A stretch of DNA of 36,567 nucleotides from Candidatus Wolbachia massiliensis (lineage in GTDB: Bacteria; Pseudomonadota; Alphaproteobacteria; Rickettsiales; Anaplasmataceae), in NCBI RefSeq assembly GCF_014771645.1, contig NZ_CP061738.1:998307-1034873 (forward strand). The letters run 5' to 3'. Positions 30,962 to 36,567 of this stretch are shown one piece after another. Both the position numbers and the translations under genes were made by a program. Position 1 is the first letter of the stretch, and every line of letters starts with the position of its first letter. Below the pieces are notes generated by a model. The model saw only the letters and a program-made list of their open reading frames with translations, did not search any database and was not told where the DNA came from.

Positions 30962-33129
30962 AGGCAATTTCTATAGTAATTGGAGCAACACTGCAAAGCA
31001 GTTTTAATAGTACGATAGCAGGTAGCACGAAGCAACTTTCTCGTATTGGTAGTACGATAAAACAACTTGAATCATCAAGTAAATCAGTATTCAAGTTTAA
31101 ACAATTAAGCCACGATGCTCTGCTTGCTAGGCGTTCTTGGAATGAACTGGAAATAAAAACAAAATCTCTGGCTAAACAGATAAAAAATGTAGAAGCACCA
31201 AGTAAGAGCCTGCAAAATGAATTTACAAGATCCAAAGCTGCAGCACTGAAAGCTAAAACGGCTTATTTACAAAAAAGAAGTGCTCTCCACCTACTACGCA
31301 CTGAGTTCAGTAAAAGTGGTAGAGATATAAAATCTCTTATTGGAGATCAAGTTAAACTTGGCTCTTCTATTGAAAAGCTTAAAAATAACTATACAGCTTT
31401 AAATTCCGTAATGCAAAAACGTAAAGGAGTTTTAGCGCAAAGAGCAAATTTCAAAGCTCAAATGATGGATGCTGTGGCACTTGGCCTCACCCTTGCAGCA
31501 CCACTTAAGGCTGCAATTAGTTTTGAGAGTGCCATGGCTGATGTAAAGAAAGTTGTAAAGTTTGAAGATACAGATGTAAATGGCTTGACAAAACTTGGTG
31601 AAACATTAAAGGGGATGTCACGAACAATTCCGCTATCTGCAGCAGAACTTGCGCAAATTACTGCAAGTGGTGGGCAGCTTGGTATTGAAGCTAAGGATCT
31701 TACGGTTTTCACAGACACTGTGGCCAAGATGGCAACTGCATTTGATATGTCAGCAGAAGAGGCAGGAGATGCTATTGCTAAGCTCTCTAATATTTACCAA
31801 ATTAAAATTGGTGAAATGAAAAGCGTTGGTGATGCGATAAATCATATCTCTGATAACACTGCCGCAAAAGCTAAGGGCATTGTTCCTGCACTAAACAGAA
31901 TTGGTGGTACGGCAAGGCAATTTGGCTTAACTGTAGCGGAAGCAGGAGCTCTGGCAAGTAGCTTCATTAGTCTTGGCAAAACTCCTGAAAAAGCAGGTAC
32001 GGCAATCAATGCAATGCTTAGCAAGCTGCAAACAGCAAGTAAACAGGGTGGAAACTTTCAAAAAGCTTTTCAGCAGCTAAAAATAAATGCTAAGGAATTT
32101 GAGAAAGCAATTGGCAAGAATGCACAAGGCACATTAGTTAAGTTTTTAGAAACAATTGCAAAACTAGATAAGCAAGAACGTTCTAGCGTTCTCTTTGATC
32201 TCTTTGGCCTTGAATATCAAGATGATATAGCACTACTTATTGGTAGTCTTGATGAATACAAAAAATCTTTACGATTAATAAACGGGGAATATAAGGGCTC
32301 AATGCAAAGGGAGTTTGAAAATAGAGCAAATACTACAGCAAACAACCTTCAGTTACTTAAAAACTCAATAGCAGAAGTAGGAATGAATCTTGGTTCTGTA
32401 CTATTACCACCTTTAAATTTTACTGTTAATCTTCTGAGGTCAGCAACTACACAAGTAGCACTTTGTGCCAAGGAATATCCAGTACTGACTACAGTGATCA
32501 TAAGTACGATTGCAACATTGATTAGTATTAAAATAGCAGCCATATCTCTTGGATATGCTTGGACTTTTGTAAAAGGTTCCTTATTTGCTCTTTTATCTAC
32601 TTGGAAAATGTTTGGATCTGTTGTTACTTTGGTAAAAATAGGTCTTTCTGCAGTTTTTCCAGCAATAATTGCTGGATTTAAAGCATTGACAATTGCCGTA
32701 ATGAGCAACCCTATGGGGCTGATTATTGGTGGTCTTGCTGTTGCTGCAACTTTGATAATTACCAAATGGCAAGTGGTAAAGAACTTTTTTGTTACTATCT
32801 GGGAATCGGTAAAAATTGTATGGAAATCTTTTTCTGATTGGGTAGGAAAGTTTTGGAATAATATTACTCAGCCTTTTAAAACAATCAATAATCTATGGAG
32901 CAAAAAAAATGAGGCTAAACTAGAAGTTAGATCTGTAAGTAATACTATAAGCGACGCCCTTAAGCACCCAATTGCAGCGCACAATAAGACTATAGAGAAT
33001 AAAACACACAATAATCACTTTAATGTTAATATTCACCCAAGCTCTGGACAAGACGTACGTAGTATTGCTGATGAAGTAATGGAGCGAATTAGAGAGCAAT
33101 TTAGTGGCGCACTTTATGATATAAATTAA
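30958..33129 (+). CDS. T: Tail tape measure protein (P2 gpT type)
   Basis: A 723-aa protein that sets tail length and is expelled ahead of DNA. It has an N-terminal helical coiled-coil region (about 1-170), then the conserved phage tape-measure core FESAMADVKKVVKFEDTDVN (about 182-201), with LGETLKGMSRTIPLSAAELA and ASGGQLGIEAKDLTVFTDTV. Two hydrophobic segments follow (about 505-535 TVIISTIATLISIKIAAISL, and about 575-605 NPMGLIIGGLAVAATLIITK). The C-terminus (about 690-723) has a polar HFNVNIHPSSGQDVRSIADE segment. Known tape measures give roughly 0.15 nm of tail per residue, so a tail near 110 nm is expected. Confidence 0.95.
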   Translation: MKAISIVIGATLQSSFNSTIAGSTKQLSRIGSTIKQLESSSKSVFKFKQLSHDALLARRSWNELEIKTKSLAKQIKNVEAPSKSLQNEFTRSKAAALKAKTAYLQKRSALHLLRTEFSKSGRDIKSLIGDQVKLGSSIEKLKNNYTALNSVMQKRKGVLAQRANFKAQMMDAVALGLTLAAPLKAAISFESAMADVKKVVKFEDTDVNGLTKLGETLKGMSRTIPLSAAELAQITASGGQLGIEAKDLTVFTDTVAKMATAFDMSAEEAGDAIAKLSNIYQIKIGEMKSVGDAINHISDNTAAKAKGIVPALNRIGGTARQFGLTVAEAGALASSFISLGKTPEKAGTAINAMLSKLQTASKQGGNFQKAFQQLKINAKEFEKAIGKNAQGTLVKFLETIAKLDKQERSSVLFDLFGLEYQDDIALLIGSLDEYKKSLRLINGEYKGSMQREFENRANTTANNLQLLKNSIAEVGMNLGSVLLPPLNFTVNLLRSATTQVALCAKEYPVLTTVIISTIATLISIKIAAISLGYAWTFVKGSLFALLSTWKMFGSVVTLVKIGLSAVFPAIIAGFKALTIAVMSNPMGLIIGGLAVAATLIITKWQVVKNFFVTIWESVKIVWKSFSDWVGKFWNNITQPFKTINNLWSKKNEAKLEVRSVSNTISDALKHPIAAHNKTIENKTHNNHFNVNIHPSSGQDVRSIADEVMERIREQFSGALYDIN

Positions 33130-33132
33130 ATT

Positions 33133-33549
33133 ATGCTGTCTCTTGGTCCATATAGATTTTCATTAACTGAGCGAGGTTTCACACGCAGGAATGAATATCG
33201 CTGGCCTGCACTTGAGCGTATTGGAGAAAAGCCATTACTTCAAAGTATTGGTCCTGGAGAGGACGTTATTGAGCTTGCGGGAGTAATCTATTCAGGAGGA
33301 CTGGGGCAAATAAATAATATGCGAAATTTATCGAAACCTCTTTTACTCATTGATGGCCAAGGTAACATTTTAGGCCATTTTGTTATTGTGAAAATAGAAG
33401 AAACGCAGAGATATTTTTTTCCAAATGGTGAAGCAAGAAAGATTGAGTTTCACTTAAGTTTGAAGCACTATGATAACGTGTTGTCAGACGGATCACTAAA
33501 TAATCCAGTTGATGATATACAACTTGATAATGATATATTACAAAACTAA
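33133..33549 (+). CDS. U: Tail protein U (P2 gpU family)
   Basis: A 138-aa protein: MLSLGPYRFSLTERGFTRRN, then RWPALERIGEKPLLQSIGPG (about 23-42) and DVIELAGVIYSGGLGQINNM, with KIEFHLSLKHYD near the end. This matches the P2 U family, and the WP.L.RIG.KP.LQ.IG.G signature is clear. It takes part in tail completion between tape measure and gpX. It starts three bases after the tape-measure stop codon. Confidence 0.93.
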   Translation: MLSLGPYRFSLTERGFTRRNEYRWPALERIGEKPLLQSIGPGEDVIELAGVIYSGGLGQINNMRNLSKPLLLIDGQGNILGHFVIVKIEETQRYFFPNGEARKIEFHLSLKHYDNVLSDGSLNNPVDDIQLDNDILQN

Positions 33550-33733
33550 GGAAAATGATATGTTAGATTTAATCTGCTGGAACTACTATGGATTCAGCTC
33601 AGGAGCAGTTGAGATTGTGTTAAGAGCTAATCCTGGGCTTTCAGAGTACGAACTTCTTCCTGCAGGATTAATCATTAAACTTCCTGTTATTCAAAAAGAG
33701 ACACAAAAGCAAGTAGTAAAACTATGGGATTAA
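33530..33733 (+). CDS. X: Tail protein X (P2 gpX family, LysM-like)
   Basis: A 67-aa protein from ATG 33530 (MIYYKTKENDMLDLICWNYY). It overlaps the end of U by 20 bp. ATG 33560 has a better Shine-Dalgarno (AAGGAAA at 33548-33554), but the longer form aligns with the P2 X N-terminus, including the GD(T/M)LD.IC..YYG motif. EIVLRANPGLSEYELLPAGL matches the X family VL.ANPGL....LP.G pattern, ending with VVKLWD. The LysM-like fold suggests peptidoglycan or hub contact. Both starts could be used. Confidence 0.88.
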   Translation: MIYYKTKENDMLDLICWNYYGFSSGAVEIVLRANPGLSEYELLPAGLIIKLPVIQKETQKQVVKLWD

Positions 33734-33734
33734 A

Positions 33735-34703
33735 ATGACACCAGACTTTAGTATTTCAGTAGAGGGAATTTTAATCACTGAGTTGATAAAAAGTCGGTTA
33801 GTATCAATGCATATTACTGATGAAGCTGGAGTAATAAGTGATACTGCTGTAATTCATCTTGATGACCGTGATTCATTATTTGAAATTCCTAGAACTGGGG
33901 CAAAGCTAAATATTTTACTTGGGTATAAAGAAACTGGCATTGTGCCGATGGGAGATTACATAGTGAATGAAATTACGCTACAAGGCCCGCCACAAGGACT
34001 AAAAATCAAGAGTCATGCAGCGGATCTAAAAGAGTCATTAAAGGAACAAGTGTTTAATGAGTGGCATCAAATCACCTTAAATGATTTGGTAAAAAAGATT
34101 GCAGACAAACATGGCTATCAAGCTAAGGTTGCTGCAGAGTTTGCAAATATCATGATATCACATATTGATCAGACTGCAGAGAGCGATATGCATTTTTTAA
34201 CCAGGCTTGCTCAAATTTATGGAGCAATAGCAAAACCTGCTGGAGGGTATTTACTGTTTGTTTCAAAAGGAAAAGCAAAGTCAGTTACCGGAAAAACTTT
34301 AAGCACTATTACTTTAACACCTAGAGATATTACAAATTGGAAAGTAAAATTTAATGAGCGTAATCAATATGGCTCGGTTATTGCTTACTGGTATGATTAT
34401 GAAAAAGCAGAGACAATAACGGAAAAAGTAGGTGATCAAGAACCAAGCTATATTTTGCGAGATATTTATGCAAGTAGTGATTTGGCACAAAGTGCAGCAT
34501 CTGCGAAGTTGAATCAGCTGATGAGTAATGCAGCAACACTCAATGTCACAATGCCAGGAAATCCTGAATTATTTGCTGAAGCAAAGATTAATCTTTCTGG
34601 ATTTCGCAAAGGAGTTTATGGTAAATGGATAATAAATAGGGCTGAGCATGTAATTGATAACCTTGGCTATCGTACTATATTAACAGCAGTTATGGGAAAA
34701 TAA
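33735..34703 (+). CDS. D: Tail hub protein D (P2 late control gene D family)
   Basis: A 322-aa member of the Phage_GPD family, the gp27-like hub between tube and gpV spike. Segments: ISVEGILITELIKSRLVSMH, SDTAVIHLDDRDSLFEIPRT (about 35-54), IVNEITLQGPPQGLKIKSHA, WHQITLNDLVKKIADKHGYQ and SHIDQTAESDMHFLTRLAQI (about 140-159), which is the strongest signature. Despite the historical name 'late control' it is structural. The series of same-strand virion genes ends here. Its last 24 bp overlap the convergent ankyrin gene. Confidence 0.95.
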   Translation: MTPDFSISVEGILITELIKSRLVSMHITDEAGVISDTAVIHLDDRDSLFEIPRTGAKLNILLGYKETGIVPMGDYIVNEITLQGPPQGLKIKSHAADLKESLKEQVFNEWHQITLNDLVKKIADKHGYQAKVAAEFANIMISHIDQTAESDMHFLTRLAQIYGAIAKPAGGYLLFVSKGKAKSVTGKTLSTITLTPRDITNWKVKFNERNQYGSVIAYWYDYEKAETITEKVGDQEPSYILRDIYASSDLAQSAASAKLNQLMSNAATLNVTMPGNPELFAEAKINLSGFRKGVYGKWIINRAEHVIDNLGYRTILTAVMGK

Positions 34704-35216
34704 ATTGATAATTTCCTCATAAATATCTTTTTTTTCTTTATTATTGTTTAATTCCTCTACAGCAAGATCTAAAGGAGTTTTTTTATCTTTGTTTTTAGCA
34801 AGAGGATTTGCTCCATTTTTCAGTAGAAATTTAACAATTTCCAAGCGTCCTTCCTGTGCAGCATAGTGCAAAGCTGTCCAGCCAAAAGCATCAGTAGTGT
34901 TTACATTAATGCCTTCTTCAATTAGAAATTTTACAACTTCCAAACAGCCTCCGCTTGTAGCATAGTGTAATGATGTTGCACCAAAATGATGAGTAGCATT
35001 GATATCTACTACATTTTTTATTAAGGATCTTACAGTATCTAAATTACATTTTTCAGCTGCAGTAGATAATGTTTCCAGATCATTGCCACTTGCCTTACTT
35101 TTTATTGGCACATCTTTTGATAATTGGTCTGTACTAAAGTGCTGATACAGAACAATAACGCATATCATCGGTATTATTGAACTTGTTAACAATTTCCAAA
35201 AAAGGCTAGATTTCAT
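34680..35216 (-). CDS. Membrane-anchored ankyrin-repeat protein
   Basis: 178 aa. An N-terminal hydrophobic segment (about 8-27: LTSSIIPMICVIVLYQHF) with positive residues before it predicts a signal anchor with the repeats outside the cytoplasm. Four ankyrin units follow from about 48: LETLSTAAEKCNLDTVRSLI, GATSLHYATSGGCLEVVKFL, GWTALHYAAQEGRLEIVKFL and KKTPLDLAVEELNNNKEK. It is the only minus-strand gene in the tail part of the prophage. It converges on gpD with a 24-bp overlap and is divergent from the small membrane protein, so it is probably an accessory (moron-like) gene with its own promoter. Ankyrin effectors are candidates for host interaction, but no target is readable. Confidence 0.88.
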   Translation of the reverse strand: MKSSLFWKLLTSSIIPMICVIVLYQHFSTDQLSKDVPIKSKASGNDLETLSTAAEKCNLDTVRSLIKNVVDINATHHFGATSLHYATSGGCLEVVKFLIEEGINVNTTDAFGWTALHYAAQEGRLEIVKFLLKNGANPLAKNKDKKTPLDLAVEELNNNKEKKDIYEEIINLFSHNCC

Positions 35217-35223
35217 GTTGATT

Positions 35224-35252
35224 ATATTATTTACATCGCTTGTTTAGTGCAA
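35224..35252 (-). promoter_or_regulatory. Candidate promoter of the minus-strand ankyrin gene
   Basis: On the minus strand TTGCAC (35252-35247) and TAATAT (35229-35224) are 17 bp apart. Transcription would begin only a few bases before the ATG at 35216, giving a nearly leaderless mRNA. No Shine-Dalgarno is visible in front of that ATG, which fits. Confidence 0.4.
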
Positions 35253-35293
35253 CTAATTAACTTTATTTTAGAAAAGATTTTTTGGACGTATTT

Positions 35294-35323
35294 TTGATGA
35301 ATCTTGTATATGTATATATACAA
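35294..35323 (+). promoter_or_regulatory. Candidate promoter with overlapping palindrome before the lysis-like genes
   Basis: TTGATG (35294-35299), 17 bp, TATACA (35317-35322). A perfect inverted repeat TTGTATAT-GTAT-ATATACAA (35304-35323) covers the spacer and -10. A palindrome in this place is a natural repressor or activator site. It could instead form an RNA hairpin only if transcription starts further upstream. Confidence 0.4.
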
Positions 35324-35340
35324 CTTTTCCTTTAAAAAAG

Positions 35341-35559
35341 ATGACAAACACAGGAAAGATTCCTATGGCAGTAATTGCTACTATGGTGATACAAACAATA
35401 GCATTGATCTGGTGGCTAGCTAAGCTCGACTTAAGAGTGCATATGCATGATAAATTTATAGAGCAAAATCAAAGGACTACAGAAATCATCTATCGCCTTG
35501 AAGAAAGAGTTAAAAATCTTGCTGAAGAAGTTAATGAACTTGAGCAGAAACACAAATAA
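35341..35559 (+). CDS. Small membrane/coiled-coil protein, possible holin-like
   Basis: 72 aa with one membrane helix (about 9-26: MAVIATMVIQTIALIWWL) followed by a basic turn and a C-terminal heptad coiled coil (EIIYRLEERVKNLAEEVNEL). No family recognised. Two starts are possible: ATG 35341 with little Shine-Dalgarno, and ATG 35365 with AGGAAAG (35352-35358) at six bases. The longer form would add eight residues including a Lys before the membrane helix. The place after the tail genes and directly before a phospholipase fits a lysis or membrane-targeting role, but that is inference. Confidence 0.65.
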   Translation: MTNTGKIPMAVIATMVIQTIALIWWLAKLDLRVHMHDKFIEQNQRTTEIIYRLEERVKNLAEEVNELEQKHK

Positions 35560-36484
35560 AAAAGTGGCAAAGTATATTTTATCTGTTGATGGAGGTGGAA
35601 TCAGAGGAATAATTCCTGCCATTATTCTAGCAGAAATTGAATCTAGGACAAAAAAGCCAATTTCCCAGATTTTTGATTTAATGGCAGGCACCTCAACCGG
35701 TGGGATTATTGTTGCTGGACTTTGTAAAAGCAATAAACTTCAATACTCTGCCAATGATTTGGTTGAACTTTATCAAGAGTATGGAGCATATATCTTTCAA
35801 TCATCATTTTGGAGAAAATCAATTGCTTCTTGGCTGAGTGGTTCTCAGTACTCGTATAGAAATATGGAATTTATTCTCAACAAATACTTTGGTGAAAGTA
35901 CTATGGCCGATGTTGCAAGTAATCTACTACTCACCAGTTATGACATTCACAATAGTTGTGAATTTTTCTTTAAAAGTTGGAAAGAAGAAAACATTAAGTT
36001 GAAAGATGCACTCAGAGCTACAACAGCTGCTCCAACGTACTTTACACCAAAACGTCTGAAAATTAGCCAAACAGAGAGAGTGTTGATAGATGGCGGAGTG
36101 TTTGCTAATAATCCAGCAGCTTGTGCATATGCAAGTGGCAAGAGATTATTTCCAAATGATGAGATTATACTGCTATCAATAGGCACTGGTGGAACAGATA
36201 GAAGTATAAAGTATGCTAACTCAAGGAAATTTGGCAAAATAGGGTGGATCAAGCCACTACTGAATGTGATGTTCGCTTCTGGATTGGATTGCGTTGATTA
36301 TCAACTAGAACAAGTAATAGATGATAAATACATAAGAATACAATCGCAATTGAAAGTAGCATCGACTGAGATGGACAATATTACACTCAGAAATATCAAA
36401 TTTCTTCAGCAAGAGGCAAGTAAAATGATAGAGGATAACCAGAAAGTGATAGACAAATTCTGCAAGCAAAATCGAAAACTATAA
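35540..36484 (+). CDS. Patatin-like phospholipase
   Basis: About 314 aa from TTG 35540 (LSRNTNKKVAKYILSVDGGG); ATG 35534 and GTG 35564 are alternatives and the gene overlaps the membrane-protein gene by 20 bp. Patatin features are all present: oxyanion loop DGGGIRGIIP (about 17-26), nucleophile elbow AGTSTGG (about 50-56) and the dyad Asp in LIDGGVFANNP (about 195). It should hydrolyse acyl chains of membrane lipids in the manner of phospholipase A2 or lysophospholipase. No signal peptide is seen. In WO-type phages a patatin gene is a regular neighbour of the tail module and has been thought to help lysis or entry; that role is not shown by this sequence. Confidence 0.92.
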   Translation: MSRNTNKKVAKYILSVDGGGIRGIIPAIILAEIESRTKKPISQIFDLMAGTSTGGIIVAGLCKSNKLQYSANDLVELYQEYGAYIFQSSFWRKSIASWLSGSQYSYRNMEFILNKYFGESTMADVASNLLLTSYDIHNSCEFFFKSWKEENIKLKDALRATTAAPTYFTPKRLKISQTERVLIDGGVFANNPAACAYASGKRLFPNDEIILLSIGTGGTDRSIKYANSRKFGKIGWIKPLLNVMFASGLDCVDYQLEQVIDDKYIRIQSQLKVASTEMDNITLRNIKFLQQEASKMIEDNQKVIDKFCKQNRKL

Positions 36485-36567
36485 CTGAGCTAGAAAAACA
36501 AAATAAGCGAGTTTCTAGTATCTACTTTAATAAATTTACTAAAATATTTTTTTAATATTATATATTG
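36485..36567. other. Right edge of window, no gene seen
   Basis: 83 bp of AT-rich DNA after the patatin stop. I see no T-run hairpin, ORF start or repeat in it. The prophage probably continues outside the window. Confidence 0.5.

Larger units (their letters stand above)
9401..36567 (+). mobile_element. WO-type prophage (lambda-like head, P2-like contractile tail), open at the right edge
   Basis: From the strong promoter at 9401 to the window end, almost every gene has a clear phage family. Order: ankyrin, terminase, gpW, portal, S49 protease, decoration protein, capsid E, head-tail joining, minor tail Z, baseplate V-PAAR-W-J-I, fibre block, sheath, tube, E/E', tape measure, U, X, D, ankyrin, small membrane protein, patatin. 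No integrase, repressor, replication gene or endolysin is visible and no att site could be defined. The left limit could be anywhere between about 8281 and 9401. The right limit is not in the window. Confidence 0.9.

Noticed and set aside
32349-32765. 138-aa hydrophobic ORF on the minus strand inside the tape-measure gene
   Set aside because: Its hydrophobicity is the antisense effect of the tape-measure frame; no start signal is seen.
33509-33733. Starting gpX at 33509
   Set aside because: No ribosome site and no match to family N-termini there; 33530 fits the P2 X start and 33560 has the best SD.
1-36567. Search for CRISPR arrays, tRNA and rRNA genes
   Set aside because: No spaced short repeats and no tRNA- or rRNA-like segments were seen on either strand.

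Overview
The window looks like a piece of a Wolbachia (alphaproteobacteria, Rickettsiales) chromosome running into an integrated temperate phage of the WO type. Evidence: strongly AT-rich DNA, ankyrin-repeat and patatin genes inside a phage module, a decayed Rpn-type (PD-(D/E)XK) transposase gene with the usual C-terminal EGIKIGEE repeats, and several IS elements. The assignment comes from recognising protein families, not from a database search.

Layout. Bases 1-2260 are a small IS graveyard: a decayed rpn gene (162-975) and an IS5-family element (about 1089-2049), with a 47-48 bp imperfect direct repeat on either side of both. Bases 2262-8280 hold ordinary host genes: prfB (minus strand, with an intact programmed +1 frameshift), mgtE (plus), lepA and a malonyl-CoA decarboxylase gene (both minus). 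An unrecognised 317-aa gene follows (8407-9360).

From about 9401 to the end of the window lies the phage. A strong sigma70-like promoter (TTGACA, 17 bp, TATTAT) precedes an ankyrin gene. A long collinear plus-strand series follows. The head genes keep the order of phage lambda A-W-B-C-D-E-FII-Z-U: terminase, gpW, portal, S49 protease with a candidate nested scaffold, decoration protein, capsid E, head-tail joining protein, minor tail Z and a possible tail terminator. The baseplate and contractile-tail genes are P2-like: V, PAAR, W, J, I, a tail-fibre/adhesin block, sheath FI, tube FII, E/E', tape measure T, U, X and D. The right edge carries a convergent membrane-anchored ankyrin gene, a small membrane/coiled-coil protein and a patatin-like phospholipase. 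No integrase, lysogeny regulator or endolysin is visible, so the phage is cut by the window edge or incomplete.

Main observations. (1) Both damaged virion genes are head genes. The terminase large subunit is frameshifted by a third copy of a 5-bp unit. An IS630 element has cut off the end of the S49 protease gene, and with it the end of a nested, SD-led reading frame that looks like a lambda Nu3-type scaffold. The tail and baseplate genes look open. (2) Recoding signals are frequent: prfB +1 (CTT TGA C), gpE/E' -1 at T TTT TTG, IS630 transposase -1 on A7, a second T TTT TTG heptamer that would fuse a 61-aa ORF to the tail-fibre gene, and a CTT TAA junction at the start of the ankyrin gene.
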